DNA from: JAEZHK01 sp040768845
GTDB lineage: Bacteria; Bacillota; Clostridia; Christensenellales; Aristaeellaceae
Reading direction: 5' to 3'
NCBI GenBank assembly: GCA_040768845.1
Contig: JAXGME010000007.1
Coordinates: 124,001-188,000 of the forward strand
Length of the DNA: 64,000 bases
Of the stretch, positions 50,437-59,068 are shown one piece after another. The position numbers and the translations under genes were made by a program. Each line of letters opens with the position of its first letter. Positions within the stretch are counted from its first letter, which is position 1. Under the pieces are notes generated by a model that saw only the letters and a program-made list of their open reading frames with translations, was not told the DNA's origin and did not search any database.

Positions 50437-51638
50437 TTTTCCGCCGCCTCCTTCGCCTCGAAATCCTCCCGGCCGACCTGCGCCCCCGGCGGCACCTTCG
50501 TGCCCGCGGGCAGCACGGTATCCGACGCGATCAGCGCGATCTTGCTCTGGCCGCCCTCACCCACATCCGCCCCCTCGCCCACAACGGCGCGCTCGCCCAC
50601 GATGGCGCGGCGCACGACGGCGTTTTTGCGGATGACGCTGCCCGGCATGATCACTGAATCCACCACCACCGCGCCCTCCTCCACCTTCACGCCGGCGAAC
50701 AGCACCGAATGGCTGACCGCGCCGTAGACACCGCAGCCCTCCGTGACCATGCAGGCGCTGACCTGCGCGTTTGGGCCGATGAAGTGGGGCGGCATGATGG
50801 GGTTGCGGGCGAAGATGCGCCAGCGCTTGTCGTAAAGGTTGAAAAGCGGCGGGTCCATGAGCAGGTCCATGTTGGCCTCCCAGAGGCTTTCGATGGTGCC
50901 CACGTCCTTCCAGTAGTCCTCAAAGTCGTAGGCCATCAGCTTCTGCCGGTCGGCCAGCATTCTGGGAATGATGTTCTTGCCGAAGTCGTTGGAGGACTTC
51001 TTGTCCGCCTCGTCGGCCACCAGGTACTCCTTGAGCACCTGCCAGTTGAACACGTATACGCCCATCGACGCGCGGTTGGACTTGGCCTTGGCGGGCTTTT
51101 CCTCAAATTCGGTGATGCGGCCGGTCTTGTCGGTGTTCATGATGCCGAAATGGTGGGTGATCTCCCAGGGCACGAGCCGGACCGCGATGGTGGCGGCCGC
51201 CTTGTTGCGGATGTGTGTCTGGAGCATCTTGTTGTAGTCCATCTTGTAGATGTGGTCGCCGGAAAGGATCAGCACGTAGTCCGGATCATACTGCTCGATG
51301 AAGCTGATATTCTGATAGATGGCATTGGCGGTGCCGCGGTACCACTCCCCCACCTTGCCCTTCACGTAGGGCGGCAGCACGAACACGCCGCCGTTGGTCA
51401 GGTCCAGGTCCCAGGGCTGGCCGGAGCCGATGTAGCGGTTGAGCTCCAGCGGTTGGTACTGGGTCAGGACGCCCACCACGTCGATGCCGGAGTTGGAGCA
51501 GTTTGAAAGCGGAAAGTCGATGATGCGGTATTTCCCGCCGAAGGGCACGGCGGGTTTGGCGAGGGTCTTTGTCAGAAGACCAAGCCTTGAACCCTGTCCA
51601 CCTGCCAGAAGCATGGCAATGCAGCTTTTTTTAAGCAT
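50433..51638 (-). CDS. glgC: Glucose-1-phosphate adenylyltransferase
   Basis: This 401-residue enzyme makes ADP-glucose, the committed step of glycogen synthesis. The loop LLAGGQGSRLGLLT, the substrate regions GSGQPWDL and VLILSGDHIYKMDY, and the C-terminal beta-helix are intact. I chose the ATG at 51638 because GGAG is nine bases ahead; the ATG at 51647 directly abuts that site. A TATAAT -10 on the minus strand lies at 51709-51714. It is first in the glgC-glgD-glgA operon. Confidence 0.95.
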   Translation of the reverse strand: MLKKSCIAMLLAGGQGSRLGLLTKTLAKPAVPFGGKYRIIDFPLSNCSNSGIDVVGVLTQYQPLELNRYIGSGQPWDLDLTNGGVFVLPPYVKGKVGEWYRGTANAIYQNISFIEQYDPDYVLILSGDHIYKMDYNKMLQTHIRNKAAATIAVRLVPWEITHHFGIMNTDKTGRITEFEEKPAKAKSNRASMGVYVFNWQVLKEYLVADEADKKSSNDFGKNIIPRMLADRQKLMAYDFEDYWKDVGTIESLWEANMDLLMDPPLFNLYDKRWRIFARNPIMPPHFIGPNAQVSACMVTEGCGVYGAVSHSVLFAGVKVEEGAVVVDSVIMPGSVIRKNAVVRRAIVGERAVVGEGADVGEGGQSKIALIASDTVLPAGTKVPPGAQVGREDFEAKEAAEK

Positions 51639-51708
51639 TCCCTTCATCTCCTTTGAGTTGGTAAGGCCAATGGGTAATTGTTAAATATGTGAATAACCCG
51701 TTGATAAC

Positions 51709-51714
51709 ATTATA
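51709..51714 (-). promoter_or_regulatory. -10 box of the glgCDA operon
   Basis: On the minus strand TATAAT sits 70 bases before the glgC start. A matching -35 is not clear (TGGTAT at best). The stretch 51715-51920 also contains an AT-rich inverted repeat (TCAAAAAA and TTTTTTGA near 51771-51793). Confidence 0.55.
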
Positions 51715-51920
51715 CACGATCGAGGGACAGAATACCAGTCTATTTTCCCCTTGACGCATAGAAAAACCCCATCAAAAAAAGGCACCTTTTTTGACGCCTC
51801 CGCGCGAGGCCCGCGCCCGCGCTCAATGCGGATGCCCGCGACCCGCCCGCCGCCAATCAATCCTTTCTATATAAAATACCAATTCCCTTCCGAAAAATCA
51901 ACCGCCCTGTCAGACGGGGT

Positions 51921-51960
51921 AAAAAATGCACGGGCCGCCGCGCGTTTGCGCGGCGGCCCG
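51921..51960 (-). terminator. Terminator of the corrinoid-protein gene
   Basis: A perfect 13-bp stem (CGGGCCGCCGCGC at 51931-51943 with its complement at 51948-51960) is followed on the minus strand by ATTTTTTACC. It lies 19 bases after the stop codon. Confidence 0.88.
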
Positions 51961-51979
51961 TATGGCGGTGCTCCGCCGA

Positions 51980-52612
51980 TCAGGCAATCAAAAGTTTGGC
52001 CAGGTCCGCGGCGGAGGCGGCGTCGGGCGAATATCCGTCCGCGCCCACTTCGTCGGCAAAGGACTGCGTGACCGGCGCGCCGCCGATCATGATCTTGACC
52101 TTTTCGCGCACGCCCGCCTCGCGGATGGCGTCAATGGAGAGCTTGATGGAGGGCATCGTGGTGGTGAGCAGCGCGCTCATGCCCACAATCTGGGCGCCCT
52201 GGTTCTTGACCGCGTCGATGTAGGCCTCGGGCGAAACGTCCACGCCCAGGTCGATCACGGTGAAGCCCGCGCCCTCCAGCATCATGCCCACCAGGTTTTT
52301 GCCAATGTCGTGCAGATCGCCCTTGACGGTGCCGATGGCCACCACGCCGCGGGACTGGGCGTTTGCGTCCGCCAGCAGCGGCTTGAGGATTTCGGTACCG
52401 GTCTTCATTGCGCGGGCGGCGATCAGAACCTCGGGCACGTACACCTCGTTGTTCTTGAACAGGATGCCCAGCTCGTTCATTCCGACGATCAGGCCATCGT
52501 TGAGAATGGTCTCCGCGGGGACCCCCTCAGCGACCGCATCTGTCACCAGCGTCTTGACGATCTTTGCGCGGCCCGCCTTTACGGCGTCCGCGATGGCACG
52601 AAAGTCCGCCAT
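51980..52612 (-). CDS. Corrinoid (vitamin B12-binding) methyl-carrier protein, MtbC/MttC type
   Basis: This 210-residue protein has a helical cap (residues 1-85) and a Rossmann-like B12 domain with the cobalt-ligand motif GDLHDIGKNLVGMML near residue 100, followed by GFTVIDLGVDVSPEAYI, GMSALLTTTMPS and the nucleotide-tail motif IMIGGAPVTQSFADEVGADGYSPDA. It carries a methyl group between substrate-specific and acceptor methyltransferases. The start has GGAGGGGATTGT ahead of ATG 52612. It diverges from the PocR/UroD-type operon, and the UroD-type protein there is its obvious partner. No substrate methyltransferase (MttB, MtaB type) is in the window. Confidence 0.94.
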   Translation of the reverse strand: MADFRAIADAVKAGRAKIVKTLVTDAVAEGVPAETILNDGLIVGMNELGILFKNNEVYVPEVLIAARAMKTGTEILKPLLADANAQSRGVVAIGTVKGDLHDIGKNLVGMMLEGAGFTVIDLGVDVSPEAYIDAVKNQGAQIVGMSALLTTTMPSIKLSIDAIREAGVREKVKIMIGGAPVTQSFADEVGADGYSPDAASAADLAKLLIA

Positions 52613-52755
52613 ACAATCCCCTCCAAAAAACACTTGGTTTTTGATCCTCTTCGAACAGTATAGCATGAAAAGCGGTCATCGATCATTGCAAAATCTTTTC
52701 ATTACGTGTAATTTCTTATGATTTGTGATACACTATTGGTGAGAGGTGACATCCC

Positions 52756-54012
52756 ATGCAGAATGAACGCATCCGCGAGCGCGCCGAGGCGCTGGGCACT
52801 CTGGCGGCGCTGCCGGTGCAGGTGCTGGACGAGGGCGGGCGCGCGGAGATGCGTTGCGGCGGTCCCTGCGAGTACTGCCGCATCTTCAAGCGGTTTTTGA
52901 AGCCCGGCGAATCCTGCGAAACGCTCCACGCGCTGGCGGGCCGCCGCGCGATGGACCTGGGAGAATCCTATATATTCACCTGCCACGCGGGCGTGTACCA
53001 CATTGTGATGCCGCTGGTCAGCGGCAGCGAGTTTGAGGGCGCGGTGCTGCTGGGGCCATTCATCCTGGGGGCGATGGACTCCACGCTTCTGCAGGAGGTG
53101 GCCCGGCGCTACCGCCTGCCCACGGACGCGCTTTTGGACATGTACGACGCGGCCTCGGGGCTTCGCGCCCTGTCCGCCGAGGAGGCCGGCGCGCTGTGCC
53201 GCATGGTGCGGTTTCTCTTTGGCGCGCTGGACGGCGGCGCGCTGGAAGCGCGGCGGGGCCGCGCGCAGCAGCAAAGCCGCATCGGCGAATCCATCCAGAC
53301 CTACAAGGGCTTCCAGACCGCGGGGCCGGCCTATCCGCTGGAGAAGGAGCGCCTGTTGGTGCGCCACGTGCGCTCCGGCGACGCGTCGGAGGCCAAGGCG
53401 CTGCTCAACGACCTTCTGGGCTATGCGCTGTTCGCCAGCGGCGGCACGCTGGAGGTGGTCAAGGCCTGCACGGCGGAGCTCTGCGCGCTATTATCGCGGG
53501 CGGCCATCGAGGGCGGGGTCCAGACGGTGGAGGCGCTGGCGATGAACCGGTCGTTTATGCGCTCGCTCTGGCAGGCGTCCACCACGGAGGACCTGTGCTA
53601 CCACATGCAGGAGGCGGTGGAGCGCTTCTGCGAAAGCGCGTTCCCGCCCGGAGCCGTCGCGGAGCGGGACGTGATCCAGCAGGCGACCCGCTTTATCAAT
53701 ATTCACTTTTCCGAACCGCTGACCCTTGCCGACGTGGCGCGGAGCGTACACCTGAGCGAGAGCTATTTTTCGACGGTCTTCAAAAAAGGCTGCGGCGCCT
53801 CCTTCCGGGAATACCTGAACGCCGTGCGCATCGACGAGGCCCGGCGGCTGCTGGACCTGAACCAGCAGTCCGTCACGGAAATCGCGCTGGCGGTGGGCTT
53901 TGAAAGCCAGAGCTACTTTTCCAAGGTGTTCCGCGCGGTGACCGGGGTGTCCCCCAAGGAATATCGAACAAAAGTACATGTAAATCATACGGAAACAGGC
54001 GCGGGTGCGTGA
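52756..54012 (+). CDS. PocR-domain/AraC-type transcriptional regulator
   Basis: This 418-residue regulator has an N-terminal PocR-type ligand domain with a cysteine cluster (MRCGGPCEYCRIFKRFL, then SCETLHAL and YIFTCHAGVYHIVMPL), a helical middle, and an AraC pair of helix-turn-helices at the end (LADVARSVHLSESYFSTVFKK, EIALAVGFESQSYFSKVFR, then the TGVSPKEYR closing). PocR domains sense small alcohols or related metabolites in the propanediol regulator PocR and are frequent next to corrinoid methyltransferases. It starts 143 bases from the divergent corrinoid gene and stands 60 bases ahead of the methyltransferase operon. Its target is probably both. Confidence 0.92.
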   Translation: MQNERIRERAEALGTLAALPVQVLDEGGRAEMRCGGPCEYCRIFKRFLKPGESCETLHALAGRRAMDLGESYIFTCHAGVYHIVMPLVSGSEFEGAVLLGPFILGAMDSTLLQEVARRYRLPTDALLDMYDAASGLRALSAEEAGALCRMVRFLFGALDGGALEARRGRAQQQSRIGESIQTYKGFQTAGPAYPLEKERLLVRHVRSGDASEAKALLNDLLGYALFASGGTLEVVKACTAELCALLSRAAIEGGVQTVEALAMNRSFMRSLWQASTTEDLCYHMQEAVERFCESAFPPGAVAERDVIQQATRFINIHFSEPLTLADVARSVHLSESYFSTVFKKGCGASFREYLNAVRIDEARRLLDLNQQSVTEIALAVGFESQSYFSKVFRAVTGVSPKEYRTKVHVNHTETGAGA

Positions 54013-54022
54013 ACGCCAATGC

Positions 54023-54028
54023 TATAAT
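54023..54028 (+). promoter_or_regulatory. -10 box lacking a -35, methyltransferase operon
   Basis: TATAAT is perfect, but the hexamer 17 bases upstream is CGCGGG. A good -10 without a -35 suggests dependence on an activator, presumably the adjacent PocR-type protein. Confidence 0.6.
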
Positions 54029-54072
54029 CATGAGCGGAAGAACCAATGCTCATGACAGCGGGAGTGATTCAA

Positions 54073-55431
54073 ATGACGCCCAAGGAGATCCTGTTCGCGA
54101 CGTTTCGGCGGGAGCACGTGCCCTCGATGGCCTGGGTTCCCTTCGCCGGCGTTCACGCCGGCAAACTGACCGGAACCGACGCCGATGTGCTGCTGACCGA
54201 CCCCGACAAGCTGTTCGACGCGCTGATGAAGGTCAACGAGCTGTACCGCCCTTCGGGGCAGCCGGTGCTGTTTGACCTGCAGATCGAGGCCGAGTGCCTG
54301 GGCTGCGACCTGGTGTGGGCCAAGAACGGCCCGCCGTCCGTGGCCTCCCACCCACTGGAGGACGACATGTCCATCCCCTGCGAGTGCACCATCCCCACCG
54401 AAAAGAGCGGCCGCATCCCCATGGCGCTGGAGGTCATGCGCCGCATGAAGGAGGCGGTGGGCGAAACCACCGCGCTGTACGGCCTGATCTGCGGGCCCTT
54501 TACGCTGGCGTCGCACTTAAGGGGCAACGACATCTTCATGGACATGTACGACGACGAGGCGTACTGCCAGCAGCTTCTGGCCTTCTGCAACAAGGTGGCC
54601 ATGCGCATGGCGGACCTGTACGTGGCGGCGGGGATGGACGTGATCGCCGTCGTGGACCCGATGATCAGCCAGATCTCTGTCAGCCACTTCGAGCAGTTCA
54701 TGGCGGAGCCCTTCACCGCGCTTTTTGAACACATCCGCGCGCTGGGCGCCCTGAGCGCCTTCTTCGTCTGCGGCGACGCCACCCGCAACATTGAGTCCAT
54801 GTGCAAGACCCGGCCGGACAGCGTATCCGTCGACGAAAACGTGAACCTGGCGGCGGCCAAGGCCATCGCCGACCGCTACGGCATTGCCATCGGCGGCAAC
54901 ATCCCGCTGACCACGGTGCTGCTCCACGGCACCCAGCAGGACGTGATGAAGTGCGTGGTGGACCTTCTCGATTCCGTGCAGGACCGCACGGGCCTCATCG
55001 TGGCGCCGGGCTGCGACATGCCCTACGATGTGCCGGTGGAAAACGGCATCGCGGTGTCCCACGCGGTGCTGCACGAGGCCGAGGCGCGGGAGATGCTGAA
55101 AAACTACGTGGCCGTCACCGACGATATCGACATCGAGCTGCCCGACTACGCGAACCTTTCAAAGCCCCTGGTGGAGGTGTTCACGCTGGATTCCGCCACC
55201 TGCGCCGCCTGCGGCTACATGATGGGCGCGGCCAACCGGGCCAAGGCGGACTTTGGCGACAGGATCGACATGGTGGAGTACAAGTTCACCGAAAAGGACA
55301 ACATCGCCCGCTGCCGGAAGATGGGCGTGCCCAACCTGCCCAGCCTGTACATCAACGGCGTTTTGAAGTACCGCTCGCTGGTGCCCAGCCGCAAGGAGCT
55401 GGCCGAGGCGATCGAGGAAGTCATGAAATGA
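54073..55431 (+). CDS. UroD-family (MtaA/MtbA-like) corrinoid methyltransferase fused to thioredoxin-like domain
   Basis: This protein of about 452 residues has a uroporphyrinogen-decarboxylase-fold methyltransferase in residues 1-355 (MTPKEILFATFRREHVPSM, YGLICGPFTLASHL, DPMISQISVSHFEQF, then APGCDMPYDVP). MtaA-like enzymes move methyl from a corrinoid protein to a thiol through zinc. The HxC zinc motif is read here as FFVCGDATRN, with Phe in the histidine place, while the later Cys in PGCDMP is kept. From about residue 365 a thioredoxin-like domain follows with CAAC (377-380) and a GVPNLPS cis-proline segment. I chose ATG 54073 (GGGAG ahead); ATGs at 54046 and 54052 are possible. CobW and ferredoxin genes are coupled downstream. 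Confidence 0.88.
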   Translation: MTPKEILFATFRREHVPSMAWVPFAGVHAGKLTGTDADVLLTDPDKLFDALMKVNELYRPSGQPVLFDLQIEAECLGCDLVWAKNGPPSVASHPLEDDMSIPCECTIPTEKSGRIPMALEVMRRMKEAVGETTALYGLICGPFTLASHLRGNDIFMDMYDDEAYCQQLLAFCNKVAMRMADLYVAAGMDVIAVVDPMISQISVSHFEQFMAEPFTALFEHIRALGALSAFFVCGDATRNIESMCKTRPDSVSVDENVNLAAAKAIADRYGIAIGGNIPLTTVLLHGTQQDVMKCVVDLLDSVQDRTGLIVAPGCDMPYDVPVENGIAVSHAVLHEAEAREMLKNYVAVTDDIDIELPDYANLSKPLVEVFTLDSATCAACGYMMGAANRAKADFGDRIDMVEYKFTEKDNIARCRKMGVPNLPSLYINGVLKYRSLVPSRKELAEAIEEVMK

Positions 55432-56330
55432 CGCGGCTGTTTCTCCTCACCGGCTTTCTGGGCTCCGGCAAGACCACGCTGCTCAAGAAGCTTGCGCCCC
55501 GCCTCGGCGGACGGCTGGCGATCATCGTCAACGATTTTGGCCGCGAGTGCGTCGATGAAAAGCTGCTCGCCGGGGTCAACGCGCGCCTCGCGGGCATCGC
55601 GGGCGGCTCGATCTTCTGCACCTGCCGGCTGGACCAGTTTGAAAACGCGCTTTCGGATGCCCTTTCGGACGGACCGGACGCGGTTCTCGTCGAAACCAGC
55701 GGCCTCGGCGATCCCACCGCCATCCGGTCCGTGCTGGGCCTCCGGCCGGAATTTTCGCAAATCGACTACCGCGGCTGCCTGTGCCTCGCCGACGCCCGGA
55801 ATCTTTTCAAGGTGTACGATACGGCGCGGGTGGTGCGAAAGCAGCTGAACGCGGCGGATCTGGTGATCCTGACCAAGTGCGACGCCGCCACGGAAGCCGA
55901 AATCGCGCGGGCGAAGGCGCTGATTGGCCGCCACGCCGCGGAATCGGACATCCTGGAGGTTTCCTTCGGCGACCTGACCGAGGCCCAGGCCGGGCGCATC
56001 CTGGCGATGAAGGCGCAGCCCCGCGACGGCTTTCTGACCGCCGAGCTGGGGCTGCACAGCCTGACGCTCAGGGTGGACCCGCGGGCGGGCTCTGCGGAAG
56101 TCACCGCGTTTCTTGGCGCGCTGGCCCCGGACGCCTACCGCGCGAAGGGCTTTCTGCGCCTTGCGGACGGCGTTTTCCGGGTGGACTCGGTGGGGCCGGA
56201 TGTTGTGGTCGCCCCGTGGGACGGCGCCGCGGACAACCTTCTGAGCGTCCTGTACGCCTACGGCCAACAGGCGAAAAAGCACATCGGGCGGAACGGCCCG
56301 CCCTGGATCGAAGTGGAGGATGCAAAATGA
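55428..56330 (+). CDS. CobW/COG0523-type GTPase, putative metallochaperone
   Basis: This 300-residue G3E-class P-loop GTPase has Walker A GFLGSGKTTLL, Walker B-like VLVETSGLGDP, the guanine motif LTKCD and the metal-binding region GGSIFCTCR in place of the usual GCxCC. The C-terminal CobW domain begins near residue 200. Family members deliver zinc or cobalt-type metals or activate metalloenzymes. Its ATG overlaps the methyltransferase stop (ATGA), so the two products are made together. A role in inserting metal into the methyltransferase or servicing the corrinoid cofactor is inferred. Confidence 0.9.
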   Translation: MTRLFLLTGFLGSGKTTLLKKLAPRLGGRLAIIVNDFGRECVDEKLLAGVNARLAGIAGGSIFCTCRLDQFENALSDALSDGPDAVLVETSGLGDPTAIRSVLGLRPEFSQIDYRGCLCLADARNLFKVYDTARVVRKQLNAADLVILTKCDAATEAEIARAKALIGRHAAESDILEVSFGDLTEAQAGRILAMKAQPRDGFLTAELGLHSLTLRVDPRAGSAEVTAFLGALAPDAYRAKGFLRLADGVFRVDSVGPDVVVAPWDGAADNLLSVLYAYGQQAKKHIGRNGPPWIEVEDAK

Positions 56331-56731
56331 CGGAAGAAGCCAAGCTCTTTGCCGGCGGCCTCCGGCGGATGCTGATGTGCCGGATGCCGGACGACATGCG
56401 CGCGCGGATCGAGGCGCTGCTCGCCGAACCCGAGCCCACCGCCTACGCGCTCAAGTCGGCCTACCAGAACTTCGCGCGGCGGCTGGTGCTGGCCCGCCCC
56501 CGCGAGGAGATCGGCTGGAACCCCACCGTGGACGGAGACAGGTGCGTCGGCTGCGGCGCCTGCTACGATTTCTGCCCCCACGGCGTGTACGAGATGGAGG
56601 GCGGCCAGGCCCGGGTGATCCACCCCACCGAGTGCGTGATCCTGTGCTCCAACTGCGTCAAAAAATGCCCCGCGGACGCCATTTCCTTTCCGCCCCAGAC
56701 CGAGTACGCACAGCTGCTCCGGTACGAATGA
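56327..56731 (+). CDS. Ferredoxin-like protein with two 4Fe-4S motifs and N-terminal helical region
   Basis: This 134-residue protein has about 65 helical residues (AKLFAGGLRRMLMCRMPDD, ALKSAYQNFARRLV) followed by two clusters, CVGCGACYDFCP and CSNCVKKCP. The second lacks the common CxxCxxC spacing start, reading CVILCSNCVKKCP, but four cysteines are available. It is coupled to CobW by an ATGA overlap. Low-potential electron delivery, perhaps for reactivating oxidised Co(II)-corrinoid or reducing the thioredoxin-type domain, is the most sensible role; no dedicated RamA-type reactivase is present here. Confidence 0.88.
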   Translation: MTEEAKLFAGGLRRMLMCRMPDDMRARIEALLAEPEPTAYALKSAYQNFARRLVLARPREEIGWNPTVDGDRCVGCGACYDFCPHGVYEMEGGQARVIHPTECVILCSNCVKKCPADAISFPPQTEYAQLLRYE

Positions 56732-56740
56732 CCGGTCCCC

Positions 56741-56790
56741 GTCCGCAAAAGAGCCGCCCCGCCTTCCGGCGGGGCGGCTCTTTTGCGGAC
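56741..56790. terminator. Very strong bidirectional terminator
   Basis: A perfect 23-bp inverted repeat (56741-56763 with 56768-56790, loop TTCC) has a GC-rich top and an AAAA/TTTT base. It closes the methyltransferase operon. Confidence 0.92.
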
Positions 56791-56900
56791 CGCAGCGCAC
56801 GTTCCTGCAAATTTTGTGTGAAGTTGGATATCCATGCAGGTTTTCCGTCATTTTCCGCCGGTCCTATGAAGGAACCAGTCCGCAAACCGCACATTTCCGC

Positions 56901-56929
56901 TTGCAAACTTGCTGTTTCAAGCGTATAAT
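56901..56929 (+). promoter_or_regulatory. Promoter of the livKHMGF operon
   Basis: TTGCAA (56901-56906), 17 bases, TATAAT (56924-56929), 29 bases before the livK start. No operator repeat was noticed. Confidence 0.85.
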
Positions 56930-56958
56930 GTGGGCATCACTTGCAAGGAGGGAATTTC

Positions 56959-58113
56959 ATGAAGAAGGTACTTGCCTTGGTTCTCGCCCTCATGCTGATC
57001 GTCCCCGCCTTCGCCTTCGCGGAAGACATCGTGAAGGTGGGCGTGTTCGAGCCCGTGACCGGCGAAAACGGTGGCGGCGGCTTCCAGGAAGTGCTGGGCA
57101 TGCGCTATGCCAATCAGGTTGCCCCGACGGTTGACGTGGGCGGCAAGACCTACAAGGTGGAGCTGGTCGAGGTGGACAATAAGTCCGACAAGACCGAGGC
57201 CGTCACCGCCGCCCAGAGCCTGATCGCCGGCGGCGTTTCCGTGATCCTCGGCTCCTACGGCTCCGGCGTTTCCATCGCGGCGGGCGGTATCTTTGCCGAC
57301 GCCAAGGTGCCCGCCATCGGCGCTTCCTGCACCAACCCGCAGGTCACGCTGGGCAACGACTTCTACTTCCGCGTGTGCTTCCTGGACCCCTTCCAGGGCA
57401 CCGTGATGGCCAACTACGCCTTCCAGGAAGGCGCCAAGACCGCCGCGGTCATCACCCAGCTGGGGGATGATTACTCTTCCGGCCTGGGCAACTTCTTCCT
57501 GAAGGCCTTCAAGGCGCTGGCCGGGGACGCCGCCATCGTCGCCGACGAGCAGTTCCAGACCAATCAGACGGACTTCAAGGCCATCCTGACCAACGTCAAG
57601 GCCGCGAATCCGGATGTCATCTTCGCGCCCTCCTCCATCGCCACGGCCCCGCTGCTCATCAAGCAGGCCCGCGAGCTGGGCATCACCGCCAAGATCATGG
57701 CCGGCGACACCTGGGAGAACGTCACCATCATCGAAAACGCCGGCGCCGACGCCGAGGGCGTCACGCTGTCCACCTTCTTTGACGAGGCCGATCCCACCGC
57801 GGTGGACTTCGTCAAGGGCTTCAAGGAATACCTGAAGGCCAACCCCGAGGCGCTGGAGAAGAACGGCGGCGACGGTGTGGCGGCGGTTTCCGCGCTGGGC
57901 TACGACGCCTACATGACCGCGCTGGCGGCCATCGAGGCGGCCGGCTCCGTCGACCCCCAGGCGATCCGCGACGCGCTGCCGGGCGTTTCCATCACCGGCG
58001 TGACCGGCGCCATCTCCTTTGACGAAAACGGCGACGCCAAGAAGGACATGGCCTTCATCAAGACCGTCGAAAACGGCGCCTTCAAGTTCCTCAAGACGGT
58101 GACCATCCAGTAG
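56959..58113 (+). CDS. livK: Branched-chain amino acid (or related) ABC transporter substrate-binding protein
   Basis: This 384-residue protein has a signal peptide (MKKVLALVLALMLIVPAFAFA) and the LivK-type fold (VKVGVFEPVTGENGGGG, MRYANQ, VELVEVDNKSDKTEAVTAAQ, GSYGSGVSIA, then QTNQTDFKAIL). Family members bind branched-chain amino acids, but also urea, amides and aromatic acids, so the substrate is open. There is no lipobox. AAGGAGGG precedes ATG 56959. It begins a five-gene importer unit. Confidence 0.94.
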   Translation: MKKVLALVLALMLIVPAFAFAEDIVKVGVFEPVTGENGGGGFQEVLGMRYANQVAPTVDVGGKTYKVELVEVDNKSDKTEAVTAAQSLIAGGVSVILGSYGSGVSIAAGGIFADAKVPAIGASCTNPQVTLGNDFYFRVCFLDPFQGTVMANYAFQEGAKTAAVITQLGDDYSSGLGNFFLKAFKALAGDAAIVADEQFQTNQTDFKAILTNVKAANPDVIFAPSSIATAPLLIKQARELGITAKIMAGDTWENVTIIENAGADAEGVTLSTFFDEADPTAVDFVKGFKEYLKANPEALEKNGGDGVAAVSALGYDAYMTALAAIEAAGSVDPQAIRDALPGVSITGVTGAISFDENGDAKKDMAFIKTVENGAFKFLKTVTIQ

Positions 58114-58180
58114 TCGGCAGATTCTTTAGCGCAGGGGCCGATACCCATCGGCCCCTGTTCCTGTAAAACGGAGGGGTTCC

Positions 58181-59062
58181 ATGAGCCTGACGACGTTAAC
58201 GCAGCACTTTCTGACCGGCATTTCGCTGGGCGGCGCCTACGCGCTGATCGCCATCGGCTACACGATGGTGTACGGAATCCTGCGGCTGATCAATTTCGCC
58301 CACGGCGACATCTTCATGATGGCCGGCTATTTCATGATCTTCTCCATGTCCAGCCTGCCCTGGCAGATCTCGATCCCCATCGTGATCGCCTGCACGGTGC
58401 TGCTGGGCTTTGCCATCGAGCGGGCCGCCTACGCGCCGCTGCGCTCGGCGCCCCGGATGTCCATCATGATCTCGGCCATCGGCGTATCCTATCTTCTGCA
58501 GAACTTGGCCACCTACCTCTTTTCCGCGCTGCCCCGGCCGTACCCCGAAATCCCCTTCCTGAAGCGCATCTTCCAGATCGGCAGCGTGTCGGCCTCGCTG
58601 GTCACCTTTGTCACGCCCGTGATCGCGATTCTTCTGGTCTGGGGGCTGACGCAGCTGATCAACCACACCAAGATCGGCATGGCGATGCGCGCGGTCAGCA
58701 AGGACTTTGAAACCTCCAAGCTCATGGGCATCAAGATCAACACGGTCATCTCCGTCACCTTCGTGATCGGCTCGGCGCTGGCGGCGGTGGGTTCCATCCT
58801 GTACTTCACGGACCGCATGTCGGTCAACCCCTTCAGCGGCACGCTGCCCGGGCTCAAGTGCTTCGTGGCGGCGGTGCTGGGCGGCATCGGCTCGGTGCCG
58901 GGGGCGATGGTGGGCGGCTTTGTGATCGGCATGTTTGAAACGGCGCTGGTGGCGGCGGGCGCCTCCACGTTTTCGGACGCCTTCACGTTCATCCTGCTGA
59001 TCGTGATGCTGCTGTTCCGGCCCACGGGTCTCTTCGGCGAAAAGACGACGGATAAGGTGTGA
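58181..59062 (+). CDS. livH: Branched-chain amino acid ABC transporter permease LivH
   Basis: This 293-residue permease has about eight spans and LivH hallmarks: GISLGGAYALIAIGYTMVYGILRLINFAHGD, RAVSKDFETSKLMGI (the ATPase-contact loop) and VAAVLGGIGSVPGAMVGGF. It is preceded by CGGAGGGG and follows livK by 67 bases, with a small hairpin between (GGGGCCGATACCCATCGGCCCC) that could lower downstream expression relative to the binding protein. Confidence 0.95.
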   Translation: MSLTTLTQHFLTGISLGGAYALIAIGYTMVYGILRLINFAHGDIFMMAGYFMIFSMSSLPWQISIPIVIACTVLLGFAIERAAYAPLRSAPRMSIMISAIGVSYLLQNLATYLFSALPRPYPEIPFLKRIFQIGSVSASLVTFVTPVIAILLVWGLTQLINHTKIGMAMRAVSKDFETSKLMGIKINTVISVTFVIGSALAAVGSILYFTDRMSVNPFSGTLPGLKCFVAAVLGGIGSVPGAMVGGFVIGMFETALVAAGASTFSDAFTFILLIVMLLFRPTGLFGEKTTDKV

Positions 59063-59068
59063 CGCGAT

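Noticed and set aside
51771..51794. A-rich/T-rich inverted repeat TCAAAAAA...TTTTTTGA as a terminator
   Set aside because: The stem is almost all A-T with a tiny loop and no gene ends just upstream on either strand, so termination is doubtful.
52613..52755. Possible cobalamin riboswitch between the corrinoid and PocR genes
   Set aside because: The gap is only 143 bases and contains no B12-box-like sequence or long leader.
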